Shown: positions 9,019-19,160, numbered from the stretch's first letter. The stretch is 64,000 nucleotides of DNA from Natrinema sp. SYSU A 869 (GCF_019879105.1 NZ_CP082249.1:1550001-1614000), one strand, 5' to 3'. Program-made: numbers and translations. Notes: generated by a model from the sequence alone, not told the origin.

Positions 9019-10362
9019 ATGAGTTCTCCCCCGGACAGCGAGACGGTGACAACTGCGTTGGACGTCCTCGCAGAGCCGCGGCGGCGATACCTCCTTGCCA
9101 CACTGCTCGAATACGAGGACACGTCCACAAGCGACCCCCAATTGAGGGCAGGTCCGATGCCGATCGCCACGCTCGCGACTGAGGTCGCGACCAGCGAACA
9201 TGACTGTCCAATCGTCACCGATGACCAGTGCGAGCAGACCCACATCACCCTGGTACACGCCCATGTCCCGCGACTGGTCGATATCGGCGTTCTGGCTCGG
9301 ATCGACAATGGCGACGCCACGACGGTTGCACTCGCCGACCACCCAATCCTCGAGACCGAATGGGTCCGGACGCTCCTCGACGACCCGACGGGTGACGCGT
9401 TCACTGCCGATGAGGCGACGCTGAACCGAACGCTCGAGGTACTTCGCAGCCCGCGCCGTCGAGCCGTCTGTGCCGCGCTCGCGACGCGCCGCGGAACCAT
9501 CTCCGTCTCCGATCTCGCCGCGGCGGTCGTCGCTCGAGAGGAGGGCGACGGCACGCGACTGATCGACGTCACCAAGGACGAGTGGACGGCCGTCGCGACG
9601 GCGCTCGCCCACGAGCATCTCCCCGCGCTGTCCGATGCGGGGCTCGTCGAGTACGACGAAACGGGGAAGCAAGCCGCAATCGCGACCGACGCGCCACAGT
9701 GGGAGAGCGACTGGCTGCTCGAGGGGCCACTCGCCGACGTCGCCGACCTCGTCGAGGAGTTTCGGGAGCCATCCGTCACGTCGCCCGCTGACGCCGTCGC
9801 CTCGAACGCAGCGGCGAGCGAAACACCCGATAACGGCGGCCACGGCAGTGAGCACGTACCCATGGACACCTGCGAGACGATCAAGGGAACGGAGAACGTC
9901 TTCACCCGGGGACACGAAATTGCCGACGGTGCCGACGAGGAACTGGTCGTGACGATTCCGGACGGCAGTCGGATCGGACGGAAGTGTCTCGAGCGCTGGC
10001 GCACTGCGGCCGAGCGGGGCGTCGACGTCTACGTCGGGTCGCGATCGCCGCGAGTCCGCGATACCGTTCGATCAGCGGTTCCGGACGCCACCGTCTGCGA
10101 GCCCCAGTTTGACTGGCTCAACTTTCCGATCGAAGAGGCACATCACGGGCACGTCGTCTTCGCCGATCGCGAGCGAGCACTGCTCGTGACGAGCGAGGAG
10201 TCCGAGTCCGACGAGGAGCTACGGGTCGGTGCGCTCGCCGGCGACGGCCAGGGAAACGCACTAGTTTCGATCCTCTGTGATCACCTCGGACCGCGCCTCG
10301 ACCGGCTCACGACCGCTCGCGACGAACGCGATGTCCAGGACGGAACGCCGCACCCGATGTGA
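9019..10362 (+). CDS. Double winged-helix (DUF7344-type) regulator with C-terminal sensor-like domain
   Basis: A 447-residue protein with two DUF7344-type winged-helix units, each starting with an ALDVLAEPRRRYLL or LEVLRSPRRRAV signature and ending with HVPRLVDIGVL or HLPALSDAGLV (about residues 8-125 and 135-245). A C-terminal region (about 295-440) reads LVVTIPDGSRIG, CLERWRTAAERGVDVYV and VFADRERALLVTS; this resembles effector or phospholipase-D-like domains of TrmB-type haloarchaeal regulators, though tentatively. The start at 9019 (MSSPPDSET) is chosen because the first wing domain begins there; an in-frame upstream start overlaps the preceding gene. Ligand and target are unknown. Confidence 0.72.
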   Translation: MSSPPDSETVTTALDVLAEPRRRYLLATLLEYEDTSTSDPQLRAGPMPIATLATEVATSEHDCPIVTDDQCEQTHITLVHAHVPRLVDIGVLARIDNGDATTVALADHPILETEWVRTLLDDPTGDAFTADEATLNRTLEVLRSPRRRAVCAALATRRGTISVSDLAAAVVAREEGDGTRLIDVTKDEWTAVATALAHEHLPALSDAGLVEYDETGKQAAIATDAPQWESDWLLEGPLADVADLVEEFREPSVTSPADAVASNAAASETPDNGGHGSEHVPMDTCETIKGTENVFTRGHEIADGADEELVVTIPDGSRIGRKCLERWRTAAERGVDVYVGSRSPRVRDTVRSAVPDATVCEPQFDWLNFPIEEAHHGHVVFADRERALLVTSEESESDEELRVGALAGDGQGNALVSILCDHLGPRLDRLTTARDERDVQDGTPHPM

Positions 10363-11348
10363 GCCGCCGCGGCGACCGTCGATGATCTCTCGAACGCGAT
10401 CGAATCAGGAAACGAGAAAGAGATAAATCCGGCGTAGCCGGCGACGAGGATCGCGCCATCGATCCGGGAGAGTCGACGGCCGTATCCCATCATCCCGACC
10501 AGCACGAGGGTAAAGCCGATCATGATCGGGAGTTCGATCCGAAGCGTCGAGGGCTCGATCTCGATCGGGGTGATCAGCGCCATGATCCCGAGCACCGCGA
10601 AGACGTTGTAGATGTTCGATCCGACGACGTTGCCGATCGCGAACTCCGTCTCGCCGCGGACAGCACCGACGACCGAGGCCGCGAGTTCCGGCAGCGACGT
10701 GCCGAGTGCGAGCACCGTCAACCCGATGATGAAATCCGATACCCCGAGTGCCGACAGGAGCCCGGTCCCGCCAGCCACGAGCCACCGGGACCCGACGAGG
10801 AGAGCGACCAATCCGCCGACGACGAGCGCTACGTCCCGCAATGAGATGCCGTCTCCGGCATCGGGATTCTCGGCTGCCGGTGCGGGATCCGCGTTGACGT
10901 AGTACACCAGAAAGGCCGTGAATCCGGTGAGGACGAGCAGGAAGATCGCTCCCTCGAGGCGGCCGATCCGGCCGTTCGCACCCAGCCCAATCAGGAGGAT
11001 CGCCGCAAGCACCATTGTGGGAACGTGTCGCCGCATGACCCGGTCCGCGATCGGGAGCGGTTTGATCAGCGCGGCGACGCCGAGCACCAGCCCGATGTTC
11101 GCGATGTTCGAGCCGACGACCGCGCCGAAGCCGATATCGGTCGAGACGTTCAGTGCACCGATCGTCGCGACGAACAGTTCCGGCGCGGTCGTTGCGAACG
11201 CGACCACCGTCACGCCGACGGTCGTCGCCCGCAGACCGATTCCGAGCGCCAGTCGGCCTGCACCCGCGACCAGCAACTCCGCACCACCGTACAGCGCGGC
11301 GATTCCGGCCGCCAACAGGAGAATAAAGAGCGGGGTTCCGGAGAGCAT
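10281..11348 (-). CDS. CaCA-family sodium/calcium (or related cation) antiporter
   Basis: Integral membrane exchanger of the CaCA/YrbG group. Two inverted homologous halves are visible, each with an alpha-repeat: [12 protein letters not shown] then [13 protein letters not shown] near residues 50-90, and [13 protein letters not shown] then [13 protein letters not shown] near 215-250. About ten membrane segments are apparent. The open frame ends at 10281, overlapping the convergent regulator by 82 bases with a non-hydrophobic tail. One extra base in the A3 run at 10425-10427 would instead end the protein as GFYLFLVS at 10405, a more typical hydrophobic end without overlap. The true C terminus is therefore doubtful. 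Confidence 0.88.
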   Translation of the reverse strand: MLSGTPLFILLLAAGIAALYGGAELLVAGAGRLALGIGLRATTVGVTVVAFATTAPELFVATIGALNVSTDIGFGAVVGSNIANIGLVLGVAALIKPLPIADRVMRRHVPTMVLAAILLIGLGANGRIGRLEGAIFLLVLTGFTAFLVYYVNADPAPAAENPDAGDGISLRDVALVVGGLVALLVGSRWLVAGGTGLLSALGVSDFIIGLTVLALGTSLPELAASVVGAVRGETEFAIGNVVGSNIYNVFAVLGIMALITPIEIEPSTLRIELPIMIGFTLVLVGMMGYGRRLSRIDGAILVAGYAGFISFSFPDSIAFERSSTVAAAAHIGCGVPSWTSRSSRAVVSRSRRGPR

Positions 11349-11430
11349 GAGAGCGGCTACTCAAGTCGGGACTAAAAGCGACCCGAAAGAAACTCTCGAT
11401 CGAGAGACGACTCCCGCCGAAGCCAGACCC

Positions 11431-11437
11431 ATTATAT
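11431..11437 (+). promoter_or_regulatory. TATA box of aroE
   Basis: ATTATAT at 11431-11437 sits about 30-36 bases before the aroE ATG in otherwise GC-rich DNA, the spacing expected for a nearly leaderless haloarchaeal transcript. Confidence 0.5.
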
Positions 11438-11466
11438 CCCCGCCGAGACGAGTGACGGAGAGAGCA

Positions 11467-12276
11467 ATGGCTATGGACGTATACGGTCTGCTCGGCAACC
11501 CGGTCGGCCACTCCCTGTCGCCACCGATGCACGAAGCGGCCTACGACGAACTCGGACTCGAGGCGCGCTACGCGACTTTCGAACCCGATCGCGACGACAT
11601 CGAAGACGCGATCCACGGAGCCGACGCGCTCGGGATCGCGGGGCTGAACGTGACGATTCCGTTCAAGCAAGCGGCCCTCGAGATCGTCGCGCCCGAAGAC
11701 CTGGCGAGCAGAATCGGCGCGGTCAACACGATCGACTTCTCCGGCTCGGGGCCGCCGACGGGGTACAACACCGACGCCGTCGGCGTGTTGCGCGCGCTGC
11801 GCGACCACGACATCGCGCTCGAGGGCGAGCGGGCCGTCGTCGTCGGTGCCGGCGGTGCCGGCCGAGCAGTCGCCTTCGGCCTCGCAGACGCCGGCACAAC
11901 GGTTGCGATCGCCAACCGAACCGAATCGAAAGCTCACGACCTAGCCGACGAGGTGCCCCGCGCGACCGGCCACGGGCTCGCCGACCTCGAGCAACTGCTG
12001 CCGGACGCTGACATCCTGATCAACGCAACCAGTGTGGGGATGGAAGAGGACGCAACACCGGTGCCCGCCGACGCGCTCCACGGCGATCTGGCCGTGCTCG
12101 ACGCGGTCTACCAGCCACTCGAGACGCGACTGCTGCGCGATGCGGCCGACGCCGGGGCGACGACCGTCGACGGCGCGTGGATGCTCCTCTATCAGGGGGT
12201 CGAGGCCTTCGAGATCTGGACCGATCGGGACGCGCCGGTCGATGTCATGAACGAGGCGCTGCGATCGCGACTGTAG
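11467..12276 (+). CDS. aroE: Shikimate dehydrogenase
   Basis: NADP-dependent reduction of 3-dehydroshikimate to shikimate, the fifth common step of aromatic biosynthesis. The 269-residue protein has the substrate motif GHSLSP near residue 14-19, catalytic Lys67 in NVTIPFKQA, an AVNTI segment, the dinucleotide loop [12 protein letters not shown] near 120-131 and [10 protein letters not shown] after it. The C-terminal [17 protein letters not shown] is typical. The ATG at 11467 is used; an ATG two codons later (11473) is equally possible. AroD, dehydroquinate synthase II and ADTH synthase are also in the window. Confidence 0.95.
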   Translation: MAMDVYGLLGNPVGHSLSPPMHEAAYDELGLEARYATFEPDRDDIEDAIHGADALGIAGLNVTIPFKQAALEIVAPEDLASRIGAVNTIDFSGSGPPTGYNTDAVGVLRALRDHDIALEGERAVVVGAGGAGRAVAFGLADAGTTVAIANRTESKAHDLADEVPRATGHGLADLEQLLPDADILINATSVGMEEDATPVPADALHGDLAVLDAVYQPLETRLLRDAADAGATTVDGAWMLLYQGVEAFEIWTDRDAPVDVMNEALRSRL

Positions 12277-12312
12277 GAGCGGTGACTCGGTGGCCTCCTG
12301 TCAGTATCAGGC

Positions 12313-12321
12313 GAATTTAAG
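12313..12321 (+). promoter_or_regulatory. TATA-like box of the helix-hairpin-helix gene
   Basis: AATTTAAGT lies 26-34 bases before the ATG at 12347, consistent with a near-leaderless transcript. Confidence 0.4.
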
Positions 12322-12346
12322 TGTTGGAACCGACTACCACGAGATA

Positions 12347-13020
12347 ATGGCAATTCTCCAAAAGCTGAAGTCCCTGTTGGGGTTCGACGAGTCGGACTCG
12401 GAGCGCGGAGGTGCTCGAGAGGTCGGGGTAACGGTTGAACGGGAAGGGTCGACGGACGACGGGCGCGACACCGGCGTTGACGCCGATCGAGACGAAACGG
12501 CGGCCGGTGATGGGGCCGCCGAACCGCCCCGATCGGCCGCAACCGGCTCGAGCGCGGCGGAGTCGGCGGAGCCGACGGACGCCCGGAGGAGGCCGCCGAG
12601 CCGTCGGAGCCGTCGCCTATCGAGGAGGCCGAACCCGACGCTGACGTCGACGCGACCGCTGAGTCCGAACCCGCGGAGACGGGTGTGGCTCCGGACGCGG
12701 AACCCGAGACGGAGCCGGAACTCGAGGCAGAGCCGGAACCGGACGCGGAAACGACCGATACCGAATCCGAGAAGTCTGATTCCGAACCGGCAGCCGACGA
12801 CACAGCCGATACCGAACCCGAACCAGTGTCCGACGAGACCAGCCAGGAGACGGTCGACGTGATCAAAGGGATCGGCCCGGCCTACGCCGACCGTCTAGCC
12901 GGTGCGGGCGTCGACACTGTCGGCGAACTCGCCGGCGCGGACGCTGCCGAACTGGCCGAGCAGACCGACATCTCCGAAAAACGAATTCAGGGTTGGATCG
13001 ACCGCGCCGAAGTCAGGTAA
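12347..13020 (+). pseudogene. Acidic helix-hairpin-helix DNA-binding-like protein, frameshifted
   Basis: The 5' frame encodes a conserved start, MAILQKLKSLLGFDESD, then REVGVTVER. The 3' end encodes a helix-hairpin-helix domain ([18 protein letters not shown], then [13 protein letters not shown]) after a long Glu/Pro/Thr-rich linker. The two lie in different frames. One added C in the CCC run at 12582-12584 joins them as TDAPEEAAEPSEPSP and gives a 224-residue acidic protein. The codons after the junction read as acidic coding sequence only in the shifted frame. It is probably intact in life or recently broken. Such proteins are common in haloarchaea, but their function is not known to me. 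Confidence 0.75.
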
Positions 13021-13178
13021 CGCTGCAACCACCGGCCCCAAGTCCGACTCACAGACCCCATCTCTTCTCAGTTCGTTTTCATGTCGTCGACGATCTCGGC
13101 GTTCAACTCGCCGTCTGCAGCGTCGTCGTCACCCCAGAAATCGCAAGAGGATTACTCGCTCGTCTCGTCTCGAGACCT

Positions 13179-14762
13179 ATGAGCGACCCCCGCGTCGTGA
13201 CGACGCTGGATTCGTTTCGCGCCGCCGCTCGCGACCGCGACAGGGACACGTCGACCACGGGCGAGGCCGCGCCGACGACACGCACCGGCCGCCGAGTCCC
13301 CGTTGAAGTTCGCGTGACCGTCGATGACCCGTTTCTTGCCTATCGCCGGGCACGCGCCAGGCCCGACGGGTCCGTCTTCCTCGAGACGACCGGCGGCCAG
13401 CCCGGCTGGGGATACTTCGGTGTCGACCCCATCGACCGGCTCACCGTCGGCCCCGACGCAGTACAGCGAACCCGCGACGCCGACCGGTCGCCGACGCTGG
13501 CTGCACTCGAGGGGCTGCTTGCGGGCGAGTCGATCGCCCGCGGTGACTGTGACGTGCCCTACCCCTGCGGTGCCGTCGGCTGGCTCTCCTACGATATCGC
13601 CCGCGAACTCGAGGCGTTGCCCGACTCGGCCGTCGACGACCGGGGACTGCCCCGTCTCGAAGTCGCGGTCTACGACCGGCTCGTCGCCTGGGAGGAGCCG
13701 ACCGACGGCGACGTGACGCTGCGGATTACGGCCTGTCCGCGGGTCGGCGCTGGTGACGAGGAGCCCACCGACGCCGATCTCGAGGCGGCCTACGAGCACG
13801 GCCGCGAGCGAGCGCTCGATCTCGCGCGAGCCGTCCGCGACGGTGATCCCGAGATCGGCGAGCCGCCGGTCTCGAGTCCGGAAGCAACCTTCGAGAGCGA
13901 CTGCGGCCGAGAGGTCTTCGCCGACCGCGTGCGCCGAGTCAAGGAGTACGTCCACGACGGAGACACCTTCCAGGCGAACGTCTCACAGCGACTGGTCGCA
14001 CTCGCCGCGGTCCACCCCGTCGCCGCGTACGACGCCCTGCGGCGGGTCAATCCAGCTCCCTACTCCTGTCTGCTCGAGTTCCGATCGGCCGACCTGGTGA
14101 GCGCGAGTCCCGAGTTGCTGCTCGAGCGCGAGGCGGAGTTCGTCCGGACGGAGCCCATCGCCGGGACCCGGCCGCGCGGCGACACGGCCACGGAAGACGA
14201 CGCGCTCGAGGAGGATCTGCTGACGGACGAAAAGGAGCGCGCGGAACACGCGATGCTGGTCGATCTAGAGCGCAACGACCTCGGGAAGGTCTGTGAGTAC
14301 GGCTCGGTCGAGGTCGACGAGTACCGCCGGATCGATCGCTACTCCGAGGTGATGCATCTGGTCTCGAACGTGACTGGGCGACTACGATCGGACGAGACGC
14401 TCGCCGACGCCATCGCGGCGACCATTCCCGGCGGCACGATCACTGGTGCGCCGAAGCCGCGGACGATGGAGATCATCGACGAACTCGAGGCAACCCGGCG
14501 TGGGCCGTACACGGGCAGCATCGGGATTTTCGGCTTCGACGGCCGCGCAACCCTCAACATTGTCATTCGGACGCTGGTCCGCCACGCCGACGAGTACCAT
14601 CTGCGGGTGGGTGCGGGCATCGTCCACGACTCCGATCCGACCCGCGAGTACGACGAGACCCTCGACAAGGCCCGCGCGCTTATCACGGCGGTCGACGAGG
14701 CGCTGGGCGAGCGGGCCGAACTCGGGCTCGAGGCGGAAAGCGGAGGTGATGAGTGTGAGTAA
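13179..14762 (+). CDS. pabB: Aminodeoxychorismate synthase component I
   Basis: Chorismate-binding subunit that aminates chorismate on the way to p-aminobenzoate. A 527-residue protein of the anthranilate/PABA synthase I family, with [49 protein letters not shown], and [20 protein letters not shown] followed by [14 protein letters not shown]. The ATG at 13179 ([10 protein letters not shown]) is chosen because conservation begins there. It overlaps pabA by 14 bases, and pabC follows. This company with a class IV aminotransferase favours PABA rather than tryptophan synthesis, although the two enzyme types are hard to separate by sequence. Confidence 0.88.
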   Translation: MSDPRVVTTLDSFRAAARDRDRDTSTTGEAAPTTRTGRRVPVEVRVTVDDPFLAYRRARARPDGSVFLETTGGQPGWGYFGVDPIDRLTVGPDAVQRTRDADRSPTLAALEGLLAGESIARGDCDVPYPCGAVGWLSYDIARELEALPDSAVDDRGLPRLEVAVYDRLVAWEEPTDGDVTLRITACPRVGAGDEEPTDADLEAAYEHGRERALDLARAVRDGDPEIGEPPVSSPEATFESDCGREVFADRVRRVKEYVHDGDTFQANVSQRLVALAAVHPVAAYDALRRVNPAPYSCLLEFRSADLVSASPELLLEREAEFVRTEPIAGTRPRGDTATEDDALEEDLLTDEKERAEHAMLVDLERNDLGKVCEYGSVEVDEYRRIDRYSEVMHLVSNVTGRLRSDETLADAIAATIPGGTITGAPKPRTMEIIDELEATRRGPYTGSIGIFGFDGRATLNIVIRTLVRHADEYHLRVGAGIVHDSDPTREYDETLDKARALITAVDEALGERAELGLEAESGGDECE

Positions 14763-15555
14763 CGAGCATAGCGCCCGCGAACGAGCGAACGCAAGTGAGC
14801 GGCCCAACGACCGACCGGAGGGAGGGAGGCAGGGTTTTCATCAACGTTTTGCCAGGGAACGAGCGTCAGCGAGTGACCGCAGCAAAAGGTTGCTTGTCGT
14901 CGACAACTACGACTCGTTCGCCTACAACCTCGTCCAGTACGTCGGCGAAGTCGCGGACGAGGTGCTCGTCCGGCGAAACGACGAAATCGATCTCGCAGGT
15001 GTTCGCGACCTCGAGCCGACCGGAATCGTCGTCTCGCCGGGACCCGGAACCCCGCAAGAGGCAGGCGTCTCCGTTCCCCTGTTCGCCGAAACCGAGTTCC
15101 CAATTCTGGGCGTCTGTCTCGGCCATCAAGCGCTGTGTGCGGCGAACGGTGCACCGGTCGTCCACGCATCCGAAGTTGTCCACGGAAAGCCGTCGACGGT
15201 CAGCCACGATGGCGAGGGCCTGTTCGACGGGCTCCCGTCGACGTTTCAGGTCGGTCGCTACCACTCGCTGGCGGTCAACCGCGCAGATCTGCCAGCCCCG
15301 CTTGAGGAGACCGCCCGAACGACCGACGAGCGCGGCGTCCTGATGGCGGTTCGCCATCGCGAGAAACCCCACGTCGGCGTGCAGTTCCACCCCGAAAGCA
15401 TCCTCACGCGCGGCCACGAGGACGCTGCACGCGGGGACGGTATCTCGCTCGAACTGGGTAAGCAACTGATCGCGAACTTCTGTCAGTTCGCCGCGGCGAC
15501 CGATCGAAACGCGGCGGCACATGACGAACGGAGCAAGGAGGCCCGGGATGAGTAA
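14749..15555 (+). CDS. pabA: Aminodeoxychorismate synthase glutamine amidotransferase subunit
   Basis: Class I glutamine amidotransferase supplying ammonia to PabB. The core starts at [17 protein letters not shown] (about residue 47), with oxyanion motif SPGPGTP, nucleophile Cys in GVCLGHQA, and the His-Glu pair in FHPES. The ATG at 14749 has GGAGG upstream and overlaps pabB. The first 46 residues ([20 protein letters not shown]) have no counterpart in the family and look like translated AGCGAG-type intergenic repeat; initiation at the in-frame TTG at 14893 is an alternative. The gene overlaps pabC by 8 bases. Confidence 0.9.
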   Translation: MSVSNEHSARERANASERPNDRPEGGRQGFHQRFARERASASDRSKRLLVVDNYDSFAYNLVQYVGEVADEVLVRRNDEIDLAGVRDLEPTGIVVSPGPGTPQEAGVSVPLFAETEFPILGVCLGHQALCAANGAPVVHASEVVHGKPSTVSHDGEGLFDGLPSTFQVGRYHSLAVNRADLPAPLEETARTTDERGVLMAVRHREKPHVGVQFHPESILTRGHEDAARGDGISLELGKQLIANFCQFAAATDRNAAAHDERSKEARDE

Positions 15556-16420
15556 CGATTTGCGCTACCATGTCGACGGCGACCTCGTGCCCGCCGGCGA
15601 GGCCACCGTCAGCGTCGACGATCGGGGCTTCCGGTACGGCGACGCCGCCTTCGAGACGCTGCGCGCCTACGGCGGGACGATCTTCGCGTGGGACGCCCAC
15701 CTCGAGCGCCTCGAGCGAACCTGCGAGACACTCTCGCTCGAGCACGGACTGTCGGCCGCGGCTCTCCGAGAGCGGATCGATGAGACGCTTGCGGCGAACG
15801 ACCTCGCGGACGCCTACGTCCGCCTCTCGATTACTCGCGGCGTTCAACCGGGGAAACTCACGCCCCAGCCAGCGGTCGATCCGACAGTCGTCGTTTACGT
15901 CAAACCACTTCCGCGGGGCGGCCTCGAGGGCGACCCGGTCTGGGACGGCCCGGTGACGGTCGAGACGGTCGAGACGCGACGGATCCCCGACGAGGCGGTC
16001 CCGGCCGCGGCGAAGACCCACAACTACCTGAACGGGATTCTCGCACGCACTGAACTCGGAGACGATGCGGACGAAGCGCTCATGTGCGACCTCGAGGGGC
16101 AAGTCACGGAGGGGGCTACGAGCAACCTGTGGTTCGTCCGCGATGGTACGCTCCACACGCCGACAACCGACGGACCCGTGCTACCAGGAATCACCCGCGA
16201 CATCGTGCTCGAACTGGCTCGCGACGCCGGAATCTCGGTCCGCGAGGGACGGTACGAGCGGGCAGACGTACTCGAGGCCGACGAGGCGTTTCTCACGAAT
16301 CGAACCTGGGAACTGCGTCCGATCGCGACGCTCGACGGGCAGGAAATCGGTGGCGGCCCCGTAACGGATCGACTGTCACATCTGTACGATGCTCGCGTCG
16401 AGGAGTCGTGTTACCGGTAG
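15548..16420 (+). CDS. pabC: Class IV aminotransferase, probable aminodeoxychorismate lyase
   Basis: PLP enzyme of fold type IV, 290 residues, with FRYGDAAFETLRAYGG near the N terminus, the lysine-bearing segment AAKTHNYLNGILA, then DEALMCDLEGQVTEGATSNLWFV and TPTTDGPVLPGITRD. It probably converts aminodeoxychorismate to p-aminobenzoate and pyruvate, given its translational overlap with pabA; branched-chain aminotransferase activity is the alternative for this fold. The ATG at 15548 overlaps the pabA stop. Confidence 0.82.
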   Translation: MSNDLRYHVDGDLVPAGEATVSVDDRGFRYGDAAFETLRAYGGTIFAWDAHLERLERTCETLSLEHGLSAAALRERIDETLAANDLADAYVRLSITRGVQPGKLTPQPAVDPTVVVYVKPLPRGGLEGDPVWDGPVTVETVETRRIPDEAVPAAAKTHNYLNGILARTELGDDADEALMCDLEGQVTEGATSNLWFVRDGTLHTPTTDGPVLPGITRDIVLELARDAGISVREGRYERADVLEADEAFLTNRTWELRPIATLDGQEIGGGPVTDRLSHLYDARVEESCYR

Positions 16421-16432
16421 GAACGAGAGCGA

Positions 16433-16828
16433 TCACTGACCCCGTCGACGCAGCCAGAGCAGGGACCCGCCACTGAGGTACGTCCACAGGAACGCGATCA
16501 TCGCGCGGTAGATCGACTTGGTGAGCAAGGTTCCGGCGAGCAGATAGCCGCCCGCGAACAGGCCGGTGGCGATAGCCGATGCGACGATCGTCCACAGGGC
16601 GTCTCGCGACCACGACTGACCTCGTGGCCCGTACTCTTCGTGTGCGGAGGGGACGAGCACACCGATCGTGACGAGCAGGAGAAAGCCGGCTGCAAACTCG
16701 CCCCAGTACCACGCGCTGCCCATGCCAACCACCATTGCGATCGGGACCGCCGTGAGCAGGACCGGTAGGGATCCGGAGCGGAGATCGTCACGGAACCGGT
16801 CGCGAAGGGCCGGCTGGGTGGAGGACAT
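16433..16828 (-). CDS. Small four-helix membrane protein of unknown function
   Basis: A 131-residue protein with four hydrophobic segments (about 20-38, 43-60, 77-98, 107-125), a charged N terminus and a C-terminal LRRRGQ. No recognised motif. It is convergent with pabC with a 12-base gap. Conserved in haloarchaea is my guess from its appearance; function unknown. Confidence 0.65.
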   Translation of the reverse strand: MSSTQPALRDRFRDDLRSGSLPVLLTAVPIAMVVGMGSAWYWGEFAAGFLLLVTIGVLVPSAHEEYGPRGQSWSRDALWTIVASAIATGLFAGGYLLAGTLLTKSIYRAMIAFLWTYLSGGSLLWLRRRGQ

Positions 16829-16932
16829 CTATACCGAGTGACACGAACGGGAGGATAAAAATCTATTCAGTGACTGAACGGTTTCGATTCCGGTTCTGCG
16901 CCGTGAGATTCGACGCGATAGCGATGAGCTAC

Positions 16933-18042
16933 TCAGTCGTCGGACTCGGCGACCGGTCGGTTCACCTCGCCAGATTCCGCCGGCGCGTCCACGAGTTCCC
17001 GTTCCGTCCCCGAAAGCTCGAGCACAAACTCGCTCCCGAATGCCGACGCCGGCGTCTGGAAGCCGGCCGGGATCCCGTCGTCACCCTCGAGCACCCGCTC
17101 GGCGGCCGTCACCGCCGATTCGGCGGTGAGCGCGTAGGGGTTCGGCGTTCGGAGCCGGGCCTGTGCCTGCCGATCGGTGGCCTCGTCGATGACTTCGCCC
17201 CAGACGACGGCACTGCCGGTCGCGAGTTCCCGTTCCTCCGGGCCGTCGAGACGGGCGTCGATCAGTCGGTTCAGGAGCCCCTTGACGGGCCGGCGCTCGA
17301 GGAGCCATGCGAGAGAATCGACAGCCGAGAGGGCTCGGCTCGCCAACGGTGGCGCGGCGGCGTAGACCTCGACCGATTCGATGCCGGTGCTGTGGGCCGC
17401 GGTGACGACGTCGCCCCACGGAATCGTGACGGCGTGTTCGGGGCCGTCGCCGAAGTCGACCTCGCGGGTTCGGAACGCGGTCGGCACCTGAATGAGCCGC
17501 CCGTTTCGACGAATGACGCCGCCGCTTCCGAGTTGGTCGACGAGCGTCCGGGCGGTTCCCCGCGAAAGGCCACCACCGCCTTTGATCCCGAGCGTCAGCC
17601 GATCTGCGTCGGGAAGCCGGTCGTTGAGAAACGCTGCCAGACAGTCCGACGGCACGACGTCGAAGCCGACGCCGGGGAGCAGCGTGATCTCCGCCTCGCG
17701 AGCCGCGGGATCTCGCTGGCGGAGCCGCTCGAAGACGGAGAACTCGCCAGTGATGTCCAGATAGTCCGTGTTCGTCTCGAGACAGGCCTCGACCAGCGGT
17801 TCGGCCGTCTCGGCGAACGGTCCGGCACAGTTCAAAACCGCATCGAAGGGAGCAACGCGAGCGTCGAGCGCCGCCGACTCGAGGGCGAAGGTCTGCCCTT
17901 CGACACCGAGGTCGTCGGCTTGCGCGGCGACCGCGCGGCCGTCGCGGCCGGCGACAACGGGGGAGCCACCCCGTGCGACGGCCTCGCGCGCGATCAGCCG
18001 CCCCGTGTAGCCGTAGGAGCCGTAGATGAGAAGCGAGTCCAT
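16933..18042 (-). CDS. Saccharopine-dehydrogenase-like NAD(P)-binding oxidoreductase
   Basis: A 369-residue protein with an N-terminal Rossmann fold (IYGSYGYTGRLIAREAVARG at residues 5-24), NCAGPFAETAEPLVEACL and YLDITGEFSVFE, matching the family of saccharopine dehydrogenase-like or trans-acting enoyl-reductase proteins. PGVGFDVVPSDCLA is another family hallmark. Substrate unknown; in archaea this family has been linked to lipid metabolism only by inference. Start is the ATG complementing 18040-18042. Confidence 0.8.
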   Translation of the reverse strand: MDSLLIYGSYGYTGRLIAREAVARGGSPVVAGRDGRAVAAQADDLGVEGQTFALESAALDARVAPFDAVLNCAGPFAETAEPLVEACLETNTDYLDITGEFSVFERLRQRDPAAREAEITLLPGVGFDVVPSDCLAAFLNDRLPDADRLTLGIKGGGGLSRGTARTLVDQLGSGGVIRRNGRLIQVPTAFRTREVDFGDGPEHAVTIPWGDVVTAAHSTGIESVEVYAAAPPLASRALSAVDSLAWLLERRPVKGLLNRLIDARLDGPEERELATGSAVVWGEVIDEATDRQAQARLRTPNPYALTAESAVTAAERVLEGDDGIPAGFQTPASAFGSEFVLELSGTERELVDAPAESGEVNRPVAESDD

Positions 18043-18138
18043 AGACGGCGTTTGGGAGAGAGGGGGTTAAAACTCAGTCAGACAGTTGCTCGCTGCTGGT
18101 CGTAACGTTCAGGACGGCCGACCGATAAGCGGCGGGTG

Positions 18139-18606
18139 ATGGACGCAGGACGGATTACGGCGCTCGCGGACGTCCCCGACGACTCGACGTTTCTCTTTCG
18201 TGTCGCCGACGAATCGGGCGAGGAACAGGAAGCGATTCTCGTCGCCGACGGGGTGACAGCAACGGACGGCGGCGAACCGACAGATTCGGAGACGGACGCT
18301 GACAGCGATGGAATTGCCTGTTGGCTGAACTACTGTCAACATCTCACGCATATCAAACTGGACAAGGGCTCGGGTGCGCCGATGCGCGACGGTGAACTCA
18401 TCTGTACGAACCATGGCGCGTACTTCGAGGCCGACTCCGGGCACTGTACCTTCGGCCCCTGTGAGGGGGCGTATCTCACCGATCTCGAGGTAACCGTCTC
18501 GGACGGCGGCGTCTACTTGACCGACGAAGAGTACGAGTTCGTCGGACCCGGCCCGCTCGAGAGCGACGAGCTCGATCGGGCCTCAACCTCGAACGTGGAG
18601 TTCTAG
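18139..18606 (+). CDS. Rieske-type [2Fe-2S] protein
   Basis: A 155-residue soluble electron-transfer or oxygenase-ferredoxin-like protein. The Rieske ligands are visible as C66-Q-H68 (NYCQHLTH) and C89-x2-H92 (ICTNHGAYF), 23 residues apart. It has a haloarchaeal acidic insertion at about 40-58. ATG at 18139 is preferred to the adjacent GTG. No membrane anchor is seen, so it is not the cytochrome bc Rieske subunit. Its stop overlaps the convergent regulator's stop on a CTAG. Confidence 0.82.
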   Translation: MDAGRITALADVPDDSTFLFRVADESGEEQEAILVADGVTATDGGEPTDSETDADSDGIACWLNYCQHLTHIKLDKGSGAPMRDGELICTNHGAYFEADSGHCTFGPCEGAYLTDLEVTVSDGGVYLTDEEYEFVGPGPLESDELDRASTSNVEF

Positions 18607-18971
18607 ACTGCATCCGGAGCGACCAAGTCCCGTTCCTGATCGTACTCGATCAGGCCCGCGTCGACGAGCCGCGGCAGGTGATCGTGATAGAGTGAGAGAT
18701 ACACCTCTCTGACCCGTTCGGCCGAGATGTTCGCCACGCTGTGGCCCGTTTCACGAACGGCGACCTCCTCGGCCGCGTCCGGCAGCGTTAGTTCCTCGTC
18801 GTAGGTACGCATGACCGCCAGCAACAGCCGGCGGCGCTGGTCGGCGAGGAGAGCGAAGGCATCGTCGAGTGACTCGGCCGACGCGTCAGCCCCGTCGTGC
18901 TCGTCGAGCCAGTCAAGGACTGTCTGTACGGACTCGACGCAGTCACACTCCGGGTGGGATCTGGAAGTCAT
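18603..18971 (-). CDS. DUF7344-type winged-helix transcriptional regulator
   Basis: A 122-residue single-domain regulator. ALLADQRRRLLLAVM begins the wing-helix, and YLSLYHDHLPRLVDAGLIEYD closes it, the same pattern as both domains of the larger regulator at 9.0 kb. An N-terminal CDC pair is unexplained. A TATA-like stretch lies upstream on the minus strand near 19085-19098. Target unknown. Confidence 0.78.
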   Translation of the reverse strand: MTSRSHPECDCVESVQTVLDWLDEHDGADASAESLDDAFALLADQRRRLLLAVMRTYDEELTLPDAAEEVAVRETGHSVANISAERVREVYLSLYHDHLPRLVDAGLIEYDQERDLVAPDAV

Positions 18972-19160
18972 ATGTGCTCCGTAGGTCTCGAGTCGAACGG
19001 TCGTGACGGCGAACGGACGACAGTCGCCGTCGGTCGGATATGGAGCGCCGTTCGCTCGAGGGTTCGTATCGGGTTCTCGCTTGCACCGTAAATATTAGTA
19101 TCGGATCGGAATCGGAATTATAGAGGGGGCTGATAGTCCGCCGTCGATGACTGTCGGTGG

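Noticed and set aside
10405-11937. Very long (510-codon) minus-strand ORF across the CaCA antiporter and aroE
   Set aside because: It is Arg-rich with no membrane or enzyme motif, in antisense or shifted frame to two clear genes; a shadow of biased codon use.
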